Of a stretch of 18,922 nucleotides of DNA, positions 6,599-14,000 are shown piece by piece. The stretch is from Frankiales bacterium (GTDB lineage Bacteria; Actinomycetota; Actinomycetes; Mycobacteriales; SCTD01): positions 1 to 18,922 of the forward strand of contig JAOPWK010000025.1 of NCBI GenBank assembly GCA_025965735.1. The letters are read 5' to 3'. Position 1 is the stretch's first letter; every line of letters begins with the position of its first letter. The position numbers and the translations under genes are program-made. The notes under the pieces are model-generated. The model was not told where the DNA came from. It saw only the letters and a program-made list of their open reading frames with translations, and made no database searches.

Positions 6599-8155
6599 CT
6601 ACGGCCGCAGTCCTCGCCCCACCGGACCGGGAGGCAGTGTGGCGAGCACCTCGTACGCCGACTCCGCCCACGCGCAGAGCAGCGGCCGGGTGTCGGCCGG
6701 GTCCACGACCTCCTCCACCAGGTAGGACTCGGCGGTGCGGAACGGCGAGCGCACGGTCTCCAGCCTCGCGGCGATCTCGTCCTTGAGCGAGGCGGCGTCC
6801 GGGCTCTGCTCCAGGATCCGCTTGAACGCGACCTCCAGGCCGCCCTCGATCGGCAGCGAGCCCCAGTCGCCGGAGGGCCAGGCGATCCGGTACGACCAGC
6901 GGCCCAGCGGCCGGTGCCCGGCGCCGGCGACGCCGAAGCAGCGGCGCACCAGCACCGACGCCCACGGCACGCGGCTCTGCTCGACCGCGCTCAGCGCACG
7001 GGCGCCGTGCCGCACGACCGCCGCCGCCTCCGATGCGGAGCCGATGACGAAGCCGGGCTGGTCGACCAGGTGCACCACGGGCAGGCGGAAGGTGTCGGCC
7101 AGGTCCACCAGCCGGGCCTGCTTGTCGGCGCCGTCCGCGGTCATCCCGCCGCCGTAGAACTTCGGGTCGCTGGCCAGGACGGCCACGGGGCAGCCGGCGA
7201 GGCGGGCCAGAGCGGTCACCGTGCCGGGGGCGTGCAGCCGGCCCAGCTCGAGGAGCGAGCCGTCGTCGAAGGCGCTGCGCATCAGCCGTCGCACGTCGTA
7301 CGGGGAGCGGCGGGAGCGCGGCACCAGCGCGCGCAGCGCCTCGTCCCGGCGGTCGGTCGGGTCGGTGACCTCGGCGACGGGCGGCAGCTGCCAGGCGTTC
7401 TGCGGGAGGTAGGACAGCACCCGCCGGACCAGGTCCAGCGCCTCCTCCTCGGAGTCGGCCACCAGGTCGACCGTGCCGGCCTTGGCCGCGACCTTCCAGC
7501 CGCCGAGCTGCTCCTTGTCCAGGGCCTCACCCATGCCGGCCTCGACCACGGCCGGACCCGCGACGAACACCTGCGAGAGGTCGCGCACCATCACGCTGAC
7601 GTGGCTGGTGACCAGCCGCACCGCACCCAAGCCGGCCACCGGGCCGAGCGCTGCGGTCACCACCGGCACCTGCGCGAGCAGCGCGACCATCGCGTCCCAG
7701 CCGGGGTTGAACGGCACGTACGTCCGGCCGAACTCCTCCAGCGACTCCACCGTGCCGCCGCCGCCCGTGCCGTCCAGCAGCCGCACGACCGGCACCCGCT
7801 CGGCCAGCGCGCGGCGCTCCACGTCGACCTGCTTGGCGACCAGCTGCAGGTTCGCGGCGCCGCCCTTGATGGTGAAGTCGTCGCCGGTCGCGACGACGCG
7901 CCGGCCGCCGATGCGGCCCGCGCCTGCCACCACGCTGGCCGGGACGAACGTGCTCAGCCGCCCGTCGTCGTACGTGGCCGTGCCCGCCAGCGAGCCGACC
8001 TCGGCGAAGGTGCCGGCGTCGAGCAGGTCGTCCAGCCGCTCGCGCACGGTGCGGCGGCCGGTGGCGCGCTGCCGGGCGACGCGCTCCGGACCGCCCAGCT
8101 CGGCGGCCAGGGCCTTGCGGTGCGCGAGCTCCTCGAGCTCGGGTTCCCAGGTCAT
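6599..8155 (-). CDS. Acyl-CoA carboxylase carboxyltransferase (beta) subunit
   Basis: 518 aa, the usual length for the beta subunits of propionyl-/acetyl-/methylcrotonyl-CoA carboxylases. An N-terminal crotonase-like domain spans about 30-255 (GDDFTIKGGA at 91-100, a Gly-rich turn at 129-134, GPVAGLGA at 171-178). A C-terminal domain spans about 275-510, with YGGGMTADGADKQARLVDLA from 334 and DQPGF at 365-369, where paralogs have DVPGF. Family members move a carboxyl group from biotin to acyl-CoA. No biotin carboxylase/BCCP (alpha) gene lies in this window, so the partner must be elsewhere or the role differs. The ATG at 8155 has no Shine-Dalgarno sequence but a -10-like TAGGGT immediately upstream. 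The alpha/beta hydrolase gene follows in the same direction. Confidence 0.88.
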   Translation of the reverse strand: MTWEPELEELAHRKALAAELGGPERVARQRATGRRTVRERLDDLLDAGTFAEVGSLAGTATYDDGRLSTFVPASVVAGAGRIGGRRVVATGDDFTIKGGAANLQLVAKQVDVERRALAERVPVVRLLDGTGGGGTVESLEEFGRTYVPFNPGWDAMVALLAQVPVVTAALGPVAGLGAVRLVTSHVSVMVRDLSQVFVAGPAVVEAGMGEALDKEQLGGWKVAAKAGTVDLVADSEEEALDLVRRVLSYLPQNAWQLPPVAEVTDPTDRRDEALRALVPRSRRSPYDVRRLMRSAFDDGSLLELGRLHAPGTVTALARLAGCPVAVLASDPKFYGGGMTADGADKQARLVDLADTFRLPVVHLVDQPGFVIGSASEAAAVVRHGARALSAVEQSRVPWASVLVRRCFGVAGAGHRPLGRWSYRIAWPSGDWGSLPIEGGLEVAFKRILEQSPDAASLKDEIAARLETVRSPFRTAESYLVEEVVDPADTRPLLCAWAESAYEVLATLPPGPVGRGLRP

Positions 8156-8161
8156 CGCCGC

Positions 8162-8167
8162 ACCCTA
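8162..8167 (-). promoter_or_regulatory. Leaderless-type -10 element of the carboxylase-like gene
   Basis: On the minus strand TAGGGT is followed by 6 nt and then the ATG at 8155. This suggests transcription starting at or beside the start codon and that the gene has its own promoter, separate from the hemerythrin gene upstream. Confidence 0.4.
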
Positions 8168-8209
8168 GGAGCAGGCAGCAGGCGACCTGGCGAGGGCCGG
8201 CAGCAACGG

Positions 8210-8917
8210 TCAGGCGCCGGTCAGCACCGCCACGTCCTTGCGGTAGCGGCGCAGCAGCAGCGGCCTGACCCACCGGATGGGCGGCGGCATCTTGGACAGG
8301 ATCACCTGCTGCTCCTGCTCGGTAGCCACCGCGTCCAGCGCGCCGAGGAGGTACGGGAGGCCGGACCGGGGTGCGGAGCCGGCCATGACCTTTCCGAGCC
8401 GTACCGCCTCGGCCTCCTCGAGGTGCTCGGCCAGCAGCGGGAACAGCACCGGCTCCTCATCGGCGAGGTGCTCGAGCAGGTGGTCCCGTAGTGCGGTGGC
8501 GTCGCGGCGCACGGCGGCCACGTCGTGCGTGCCGCCCTTCAGCGGCGCGACCTGGTCACGGAGGCGCTCGAGCAGCGGGTCCAGCTCGTGGTGGTCGTCG
8601 GTCAGCGGCTGCAGCACCGTGCCGGAGGCGGCGCTGCGGGCGACCAGCGCGGGCCACCAGTGCTCGTCCTCGCCGGTGTGGTGGTGGTGCACGAAGTCCA
8701 GCAGTGCGGCGGTGAAGCCGGCGAGCTTGGCCGCGCGCGCGCTGCTGCCCGGAGCGAGGCCGTCCGCCGCACGGACCAGCAGCCCGGCGCTGTGCCGCAT
8801 CGCGTCGTGGACGAGCGCGAACTCCTTGACGACGTCCGGCAGTGGCCCCGGAGGCGTCGCCTCCTGACGCTGCTGCGGAACGCTCGCCGTGGCTGGTGTG
8901 CTGTCGAGCTCGCTCAT
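8210..8917 (-). CDS. Hemerythrin (HHE) domain protein
   Basis: 235 aa starting at the ATG at 8917, with a G-rich ribosome site (GGGGGGA). The frame is open to 9124, but that part looks non-coding. A four-helix HHE bundle spans about 28-165, with candidate di-iron ligands H37, H77-80 with E83/E85 (HHHHTGEDEHWWP), H109/H110 (DDHHELD), H146/H150 and E154 (RDHLLEHLADEEPVLFP). The C-terminal part (200-235) is basic, with a short hydrophobic stretch (MPPPIRWVRPLLLRRY). Family members bind O2 or NO, or take part in iron or redox stress; this one is cytoplasmic. It stands alone, about 140 bp downstream of the isomerase gene and 55 bp upstream of the carboxylase gene. The exact ligand is unknown. Confidence 0.88.
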   Translation of the reverse strand: MSELDSTPATASVPQQRQEATPPGPLPDVVKEFALVHDAMRHSAGLLVRAADGLAPGSSARAAKLAGFTAALLDFVHHHHTGEDEHWWPALVARSAASGTVLQPLTDDHHELDPLLERLRDQVAPLKGGTHDVAAVRRDATALRDHLLEHLADEEPVLFPLLAEHLEEAEAVRLGKVMAGSAPRSGLPYLLGALDAVATEQEQQVILSKMPPPIRWVRPLLLRRYRKDVAVLTGA

Positions 8918-9021
8918 CGTCCCCCCAGGACTCCGTCGGTGCGGCGACGGTAGGAGCGATCCGCAAGCGGGCGCAGGCGATTGCAGGAACGTCCTGGTGT
9001 GTCCGTGCCTGCCGGCCGGTC

Positions 9022-9049
9022 GGCCGCGCGCAGGTGAGCGCGCGCGGCT
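9022..9049 (-). terminator. GC hairpin after the isomerase gene
   Basis: CCGCGCGC (9024-9031) pairs with GCGCGCGG (9040-9047) across an 8-nt loop, and flanking bases extend the stem by one G-C and one G-U pair. It sits just past the stop of the minus-strand isomerase gene. There is no T-tract, as is common for actinobacterial terminators, so this is tentative. Confidence 0.35.
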
Positions 9050-9056
9050 CGTCCTG

Positions 9057-9713
9057 CTAGCCGGCGCGGAGCAGGGCCAGCGGGCCGGCGTACATCTGCT
9101 CCTTGATGGCGCCGAGCGTGGCACCCGCCTTGCCGGCCAGCGGCCGGGCCCGCTCGAGGGCGGCCTCCAGCACGCGCTCCTCGACCACGGCGTCGTCGAC
9201 GACGCCTGCCGCGAGCGCCTCCTGCCCGCCGTACCGCCGCCCGGTCGTCATCGCCTCGTGCGCGGTCTGCGGTGCGAGCCGCGCCTGGATGAGCGCGCCC
9301 ATCCCGGGCGTGAACGGGATCTGGATGTCCACCTCCGGCAGGCAGAAGTAGCCGCGGTCGGCCCGCATGACGCGGGCATCGTGCGCCAGCGCGAGCATCG
9401 CGCCTGCGGCGAAGACGTGTCCCTGGCAGGCCGCGACGGCCGGTACGGGCAGCGACAGGACACGGGCGAACAGCGCGTGCACGCGCTCGACGAACGGGCC
9501 CGCCTCCTCGGCGTGCTCTCCCAGCCAGGCCAGGTCCAGGCCGTTGCTCCAGAACTTGCCGGTGGCCCGGGTCACGAGCGCCCGCGGCCCGTCGGCCGCG
9601 GCGACCTCGTCGAGGAGCGCGGTCACCTGCTCCACCCACGGCGGGTTGAACCGGTTCTCGTCGTCGCCCAGGTCGAGGACGAACACCTCGCCGTCGCGGT
9701 CCAGGTGGGGCAC
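9057..9713 (-). CDS. Enoyl-CoA hydratase/isomerase family, ECI-like
   Basis: A crotonase-fold protein of 218 aa from the GTG at 9713, chosen because GAGGAG lies 7 nt upstream; the open frame to 10301 lies antisense to bioD. Oxyanion-hole elements are at about 56-60 (SNGLD) and 99-104 (HVFAAG). A single candidate catalytic Glu127 lies in CLPEVDI. The short length and the motifs KFWSNGLDLAW and IPFTPGM resemble peroxisomal delta3-delta2-enoyl-CoA isomerases more than hydratases, which need two glutamates. The likely role is shifting double bonds during beta-oxidation of unsaturated fatty acids. It is transcribed divergently from bioD with 108 bp between the starts. Confidence 0.85.
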   Translation of the reverse strand: MPHLDRDGEVFVLDLGDDENRFNPPWVEQVTALLDEVAAADGPRALVTRATGKFWSNGLDLAWLGEHAEEAGPFVERVHALFARVLSLPVPAVAACQGHVFAAGAMLALAHDARVMRADRGYFCLPEVDIQIPFTPGMGALIQARLAPQTAHEAMTTGRRYGGQEALAAGVVDDAVVEERVLEAALERARPLAGKAGATLGAIKEQMYAGPLALLRAG

Positions 9714-9821
9714 GTCGCAGCTCCTCGTCGGTGGGGCCGCCGACGCTAGCGGCACGTCCCCCGGGTCCAGGTCGAGCACCTCGTCGGCCGGTCCGCGCTC
9801 TGCGGCTGACATGCTCGCTGC

Positions 9822-10547
9822 GTGACCGCGCTGCTCGTGACCGGCACCGGCCACGGCGTCGGCGCCACCGTCGTGACCGCCGCCCTCGCGTCCCTCGCGC
9901 TCAGCCGCGGCCAGCGCTGCACCGTGGTCAAGCCGGCGCAGACGGGCCTGCCGGAGGGAGCCGCCGGTGACCTCGCCGACGTGGTGCGGCTGGCCGGCGA
10001 CGACGTGCGCACGGTGGAGCTCGCCCGCTACCCGGAGCCCCTGTCGCCCGCCGCGGCCGCGCGCGCCTCCGGTCTGGACCCGGTCGACCCGGCGATGTGC
10101 GCACACGCCGTGCTGCAGGCCGAGCGCGACGCCGACCTCGTCCTGGTCGACGGGAGCGGCGGGCTGCTCGTGCGCTACGACGAGGACGGGTTCACCACCG
10201 CCGAGCTCGCCCGCACGCTGCGCCTCCCGGTGGTCGTCGTCGCCGGCAGCGACCGCGACGCAGCGGGCAGCGCAGCGCTGACGCTGGAGGCGGTGGCGCA
10301 CCGCGGCCTCGACCTCACCGGGATCGTCCTCGGAGCCTGGCCCGGCGCACCCGACGTCGTCGCCCGGAGCCTGGTCGCCGACCTCGAGATGCTGGCCGCA
10401 CGTCCGCTGCTCGGCGCGCTGCCGGCCGGGCTCGGCACCCGCGACCGCGCCGACTTCCTCGCCACCGCGCGTGCCGGCCTGTCGCCGGCGCTGGGCGGCA
10501 CCTTCGACGCGGCGGCGTTCCGCCGCACGAGCACAGGAGAGCCATGA
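9822..10547 (+). CDS. bioD: Dethiobiotin synthetase homolog without Walker A lysine
   Basis: 241 aa, the normal length for BioD, which closes the ureido ring of dethiobiotin from diaminopelargonate, CO2 and ATP. The fold signature is clear: VTGTGHGVGATVV at the N-terminus, VKPAQTG at 36-42 (Lys37 as in E. coli BioD) and VDGSGGLLVR at 109-118. The P-loop lysine expected at position 15 is Ala15 (codon GCC), and the usual Glu of the VEGAGG motif is Asp110. Lys-to-Ala needs more than one base change, so it is not a simple sequencing error. No bioA, bioB or bioF is in the window. The start is the GTG at 9822 without a Shine-Dalgarno sequence; CATGCT sits where a leaderless -10 would. The stop overlaps the next gene's ATG (ATGA). 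A changed role or inactive enzyme is possible. Confidence 0.8.
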   Translation: MTALLVTGTGHGVGATVVTAALASLALSRGQRCTVVKPAQTGLPEGAAGDLADVVRLAGDDVRTVELARYPEPLSPAAAARASGLDPVDPAMCAHAVLQAERDADLVLVDGSGGLLVRYDEDGFTTAELARTLRLPVVVVAGSDRDAAGSAALTLEAVAHRGLDLTGIVLGAWPGAPDVVARSLVADLEMLAARPLLGALPAGLGTRDRADFLATARAGLSPALGGTFDAAAFRRTSTGEP

Positions 10548-11677
10548 GCGGACCGCTGCAGGGGATCCGGGTCGTCGAGCTGGCCGGGCTCGGCCCCGCG
10601 CCCTACGCCTGCATGCTGCTGTCCGACCTGGGTGCCGAGGTGCTGCGCGTCGACCGGCCCGCGCCGGGCTTCGGCGTCCCGGCGTACGACGTCACGGGGC
10701 GCGGCCGACGGTCGCTGGCGCTCGACCTCAAGCAGCCCGCCGCGGCCGAGGTCGTGCTGCGCCTGGTGGACCGCGCCGACGTCCTCGTCGAGGGACTGCG
10801 GCCGGGGGTCGCGGAGCGGCTCGGCGTAGGCCCCGACGCGTGCCTGGCCCGCAACCCCCGGTTGGTCTACGGCCGGATGACCGGCTGGGGCCAGGACGGG
10901 CCGTTGGCGCCGCGCGTGGGGCACGACATCAACTACGCCTCCATCACCGGGGCGCTCGGCGCCATCGGCGAGCCCGGCCGCAAGCCGGTCCCGCCGCTGA
11001 ACCTCGTCGCCGACTTCGGCGGCGGCTCGATGTTCCTCGTGACCGGCGTCCTCGCCGCGCTGCTGGAGCGCGCGACCAGCGGCCAGGGCCAGGTCGTCGA
11101 CGCCGCCATGGTCGACGGCGTCACGTCCCTGATGGCCATGACGTACGGCTTCCGCGCAGCCGGCGGCTGGGCCGACGAGCGGGGCAGCAACCTCCTCGAC
11201 GGCGGCGCGCCGTTCTACGACACCTACCCCTGCAGCGACGGGCAGTACGTCGCCATCGGCGCGCTGGAGCCGCAGTTCTGGGCGCTGGTCGTGCAGACGC
11301 TCGGCTTGGAGGACCTGCCCGAGCAGTACGACCGGGACGGCTGGCCCGTCCTGCGGCAGCGGCTGGCCGAGGCGTTCGCCACCCGCACCCGCGATGAGTG
11401 GGCGCAGCTGTTCGACGGGCTCGACGCCTGCGTCTCCCCCGTCCTCACCCTGGGCGAGGCCCCGCAGCACGCCCACCTCGCCGCCCGGCAGGCAGTGGTG
11501 GAGGTGGACGGCGTGCAGCAGCCGGCGCCCGCGCCGCGCTTCTCCCGCACGCCGGGCGCGATCGGCGCGAGCCCGCGCGTCGCGGGCACGGACACGCGAG
11601 AAGCCCTGCAGGCCTGGGGGTTCCACGAGGACGAGGTGGCGCAGCTGGAGCAGGACGCCGTGGTTGCGCAGGCCTAG
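10544..11677 (+). CDS. CoA-transferase family III, alpha-methylacyl-CoA racemase-like
   Basis: 377 aa, close to the length of bacterial alpha-methylacyl-CoA racemases (MCR/AMACR). These invert the 2-methyl stereocentre of branched acyl-CoAs before beta-oxidation. Residues equivalent to the MCR catalytic set are present: H127 (GHDINY), D157 (NLVADFGGG) and E242 (ALEPQFW), one position off the M. tuberculosis MCR numbering (H126, D156, E241). The N-terminal motifs LAGLGPAPYACMLLSDLGAEV and VEGLRPGVAERLG are typical. A ribosome site (AGGAGAG) precedes the ATG at 10544, inside the end of bioD, and ATGA overlaps the bioD stop. It is cotranscribed with the bioD homolog, an unexplained pairing. The substrate could be methyl-branched fatty acids or sterol side chains. 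Confidence 0.9.
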   Translation: MSGPLQGIRVVELAGLGPAPYACMLLSDLGAEVLRVDRPAPGFGVPAYDVTGRGRRSLALDLKQPAAAEVVLRLVDRADVLVEGLRPGVAERLGVGPDACLARNPRLVYGRMTGWGQDGPLAPRVGHDINYASITGALGAIGEPGRKPVPPLNLVADFGGGSMFLVTGVLAALLERATSGQGQVVDAAMVDGVTSLMAMTYGFRAAGGWADERGSNLLDGGAPFYDTYPCSDGQYVAIGALEPQFWALVVQTLGLEDLPEQYDRDGWPVLRQRLAEAFATRTRDEWAQLFDGLDACVSPVLTLGEAPQHAHLAARQAVVEVDGVQQPAPAPRFSRTPGAIGASPRVAGTDTREALQAWGFHEDEVAQLEQDAVVAQA

Positions 11678-11681
11678 CCGC

Positions 11682-12169
11682 TCACCAGCCCAGCGTGCCG
11701 GGCGCTCCCTTGAACGGCCCGACCACGTCATCGGTCACCCAGCCGCCGTAGAAGCCGCCCTCCTGTGGGCGCACCTGCTCGCCGTCGACGGTGCAGCGGT
11801 CCATCCGGCCGGGGTAGACGGCCACGGTGTCGCGCAGCACCGCGTAGTCCGGCACGGGTGACAGGTAGGTCCAGGCGGCGCCCTCCTCGCGCCGCTCGCC
11901 GGACAGCACGTCGAGGTAGTCGGCGACGCCCTTCCACTCGCAGTACGAGGACCCCGCGGCGGGCAGCAGCGCGCCGGGCAGCCAGTCCGCCACCGGGAGG
12001 TACCAGACCGGCGGGTGGCTCGTCTCGAGCACGCGCAGGGCCCGCGTCGTGCGGCACACCTCGACGCCCCCAGCACCACGACCACCTCCCGCGACGACGG
12101 CTCGACGCGGGGCGGCCGCGGGTAGTCCCAGACCGACTCCTGGCCCGGCCCGGGCGGCAGGGGTCTCAG
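11682..12169 (-). pseudogene. DUF427 gene with frameshift in a G run
   Basis: The C-terminal part, read from about 12059 to the stop at 11682, has all the hallmarks of a DUF427 protein: SSYCEWKGVADYLDV, a tryptophan-rich middle, VYPGRMDRCTVDGE and GGFYGGWVTDDVVGPFKG. The N-terminal part (ESVWDYPRPPRVEPSS, then VVVVLG) lies in another frame. The break is at a run of five G on the minus strand (12067-12071). A sixth G would restore VVVVLGGVEVCRTTRALRV and a 162-aa protein of normal length. No ATG, GTG or TTG precedes ESVWDY in frame; the only suitable codon is a CTG at 12169 in a CTGA overlap with the stop of the DUF3618 gene. It could be a real mutation, a sequencing error or programmed slippage. 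The function of DUF427 is unknown. Confidence 0.75.
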
Positions 12170-12786
12170 CGGCGGCGGCGCTTGAGGACGTACAGCAGCA
12201 CCAGCAGCGCGCCGGCGCCGGCGACGACCGGCACGCGCGACGTCGTGACCGGCGGCAGCGTCGACACGTACGGCGTCTCGCCGCCGGCCGGCTCGGTCAC
12301 GGTGTCGGCGGCGTCGGCCAGGGCACCGGGCGTCGGCGCCGGCTCGACCGGGACCTCGGCGGCCGGGATCGAGATCGTGTCGTCCGAGAGCGGTGAGGCG
12401 GAGCCCACCTCGACCGAGGTGGCGGGGCCGAGCGGGCTGCGGTCGGTGTCGCTGTCGCCGCTGACCTTCTCCTTGACGGCCGCGACCCCGCCCTTCGCCG
12501 ACTCGGCGGCGTGGCTCGCGGTCTCCTTCACGGCCTCGACGGCATCGGCGACGCCGTCCTTGGCCGCCTTCTTCGTGCGGCCGACGACCTTCTTCGGGCT
12601 GACCTTGTCGGCGATGGCGTCCAGCGTCTCGGCCAGCTCCTCGCGGGTCTGCTCGATCTCCTGCGCGAGCACCTCGGGGTCCGGCGAGCCCTTGTCGGTG
12701 CCGACCTTGCTCGACGTGGACCTCGGCCGCTTGGGCGACCAGGAGCCCTCGACGTCCTGGGGGCCGGTCTTGTCGTTGCTCGCCAC
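12166..12786 (-). CDS. DUF3618 protein with C-terminal membrane anchor
   Basis: 206 aa from the GTG at 12786, with AGGAG 8 nt upstream. The DUF3618 signature lies at about 40-68 (QEIEQTREELAETLDAIADK, then SPKK). A lysine/alanine-rich helical stretch follows (70-110), then an acidic Pro/Ala/Thr-rich low-complexity linker (112-184). One C-terminal transmembrane helix is followed by a basic tail (VPVVAGAGALL to KRRRR, 185-206). The protein therefore looks tail-anchored with most of it in the cytoplasm. DUF3618 proteins are common in actinobacteria, often near envelope or stress genes; their function is unknown. The stop lies 4 nt inside the presumed start of the DUF427 gene. Divergent from the metal importer operon, with a strong palindrome between them. 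Confidence 0.82.
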   Translation of the reverse strand: MASNDKTGPQDVEGSWSPKRPRSTSSKVGTDKGSPDPEVLAQEIEQTREELAETLDAIADKVSPKKVVGRTKKAAKDGVADAVEAVKETASHAAESAKGGVAAVKEKVSGDSDTDRSPLGPATSVEVGSASPLSDDTISIPAAEVPVEPAPTPGALADAADTVTEPAGGETPYVSTLPPVTTSRVPVVAGAGALLVLLYVLKRRRR

Positions 12787-12897
12787 GCGCTCGCTCCTGT
12801 TGCCCTCGTGCCGGGGATCCGGCCCTGATTGTCCTGCGTCCTCCCGTGCCCGCGCGCGCAGGTCAGGAACCCCTTCGACGTGCGGCACCGGCCCTGT

Positions 12898-12914
12898 CCT
12901 GCCAGGCTGGCAGG
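12898..12914. promoter_or_regulatory. 17-bp perfect palindrome between divergent operons
   Basis: CCTGCCAG-G-CTGGCAGG has 8-bp arms around one central base. It is followed by a second inverted repeat, GCAGGTC (12910-12916) and GACCTGC (12934-12940). It lies about 76-92 bp upstream of the metal importer start and 112 bp upstream of the DUF3618 start. It looks like an operator. It does not resemble the AT-rich Zur box or the DtxR/MntR box. Confidence 0.45.
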
Positions 12915-12976
12915 TCACGCGCTTGTTGCGACAGACCTGCAGTTGCGAACGAGTGGCAAGAACCCCCTCACCCGAC

Positions 12977-12982
12977 TAGCGT
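12977..12982 (+). promoter_or_regulatory. -10 element of the metal importer operon
   Basis: TAGCGT ends 7 nt before the ATG at 12990. With no Shine-Dalgarno sequence in between, this indicates a leaderless transcript. The tandem heptamers GTTGCGA at 12925-12931 and 12942-12948 lie upstream and could be further regulator contacts. Confidence 0.4.
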
Positions 12983-12989
12983 GATCTCC

Positions 12990-14000
12990 ATGCATCTGAC
13001 CCTGCTGCGCACGACCGTCGCCGGCGTGCTCGCCAGCGCTGCTCTGTCCGCCTGCGGCTCCTCCGACGCCGCGCCGCCCGACGCGAAGGAGGCGCAGATC
13101 ACGATCGTGTCGACCGTCGCCCCGATCACGTCGATCGTCGCCAACATCGCCGGCGACCGCGCCCGCATCGAGGGCGTCGTGCCGGAGGGGACGAACAGCC
13201 ACACCTTCGAGCCGCCGCCGCAGGTGAGCCGCGTGATGGAGGACGCCGACGTCGTGTTCGTGAACGGCCTGCAGCTCGAGGAGCCGACGTTCGAGCTGGC
13301 CGAGGAGAACGCGCCGGACGACGCCGTCATCGTCAAGCTCGGCGACGAGGTCCTGCCGGAGTCGGACTACCTGTACGACTTCTCCTTCCCGGAGGAGGAC
13401 GGCAAGCCCAACCCGCACCTGTGGACCGACCCGACGTACGCCATCGAGTACGCCGGCGTCATCAAGGACACGCTGGTCGAGCAGGACACGAAGAACGCCG
13501 CCTACTACGAGCAGAACCACAAGAAGTTCGTGGCGAAGGCGACGGCGCTGTCCGACGCGCTCAAGGCCGACCAGGCGACGATCCCGGCCGGCAAGAAGCA
13601 GCTGCTGACCTACCACGACGCGTACGCCTACTTCGCCAAGACCTACGGCTGGGAGGTCATCGGCGCGGTGCAGCCCAGCAACTTCGAGGACCCCCAGCCC
13701 AAGGAGATCGCCCGGATCATCGACCAGGTCCGCGAGCGCGACGTGCCGGTGGTCTTCGGCTCCGAGGTCTTCCCGTCCAAGGTGCTGGAGCAGATCGCCG
13801 AGGAGACCGGGGCTCGGTACGAGGACACGCTGCGCGACGACGACCTGCCGGGCGAGCCCGGCGGTCCACAGCACTCCTGGCTGGGGCTGATGCGCTACGA
13901 CTACGTCACGATGATCAAGGGCCTCGGCGGCACGACCAAGGCGCTCGACGCGCTGGACGTCGCCGACGTCGCCCCCGACCGCGCCGTCTACCCGCAGTGA
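12990..14000 (+). CDS. Zinc/manganese ABC importer, substrate-binding lipoprotein
   Basis: 336 aa with a lipoprotein signal peptide (lipobox LSAC, Cys22), so anchored outside the membrane. It is a cluster A-I (ZnuA/TroA-type) metal-binding protein. The expected metal ligands are visible: H71 in TNSHTFEP, H143 in NPHLWTDP, H209 in TYHDAYAYFAKTYG and D279 in YEDTL; E259 in FGSEVFPSK is in a conserved segment. The His-rich loop of many zinc-specific members is absent; only a short acidic segment (SFPEEDGKPNP) precedes H143. Zn2+ or Mn2+ therefore remains open, with Zn2+ somewhat favoured by three His plus Asp. The ATG at 12990 is the leaderless start. The stop overlaps the GTG of the ATPase gene. 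Confidence 0.88.
   Translation: MHLTLLRTTVAGVLASAALSACGSSDAAPPDAKEAQITIVSTVAPITSIVANIAGDRARIEGVVPEGTNSHTFEPPPQVSRVMEDADVVFVNGLQLEEPTFELAEENAPDDAVIVKLGDEVLPESDYLYDFSFPEEDGKPNPHLWTDPTYAIEYAGVIKDTLVEQDTKNAAYYEQNHKKFVAKATALSDALKADQATIPAGKKQLLTYHDAYAYFAKTYGWEVIGAVQPSNFEDPQPKEIARIIDQVRERDVPVVFGSEVFPSKVLEQIAEETGARYEDTLRDDDLPGEPGGPQHSWLGLMRYDYVTMIKGLGGTTKALDALDVADVAPDRAVYPQ

Noticed and set aside
8984..8996. Short inverted repeat CAGGA-ACG-TCCTG upstream of the hemerythrin gene
   Set aside because: Arms of only 5 bp are expected by chance in DNA of this composition and no partner motif is present.
10175..11731. 518-aa open frame antisense to the racemase gene
   Set aside because: A shadow of the MCR-like gene, whose catalytic residues are all in place on the plus strand.
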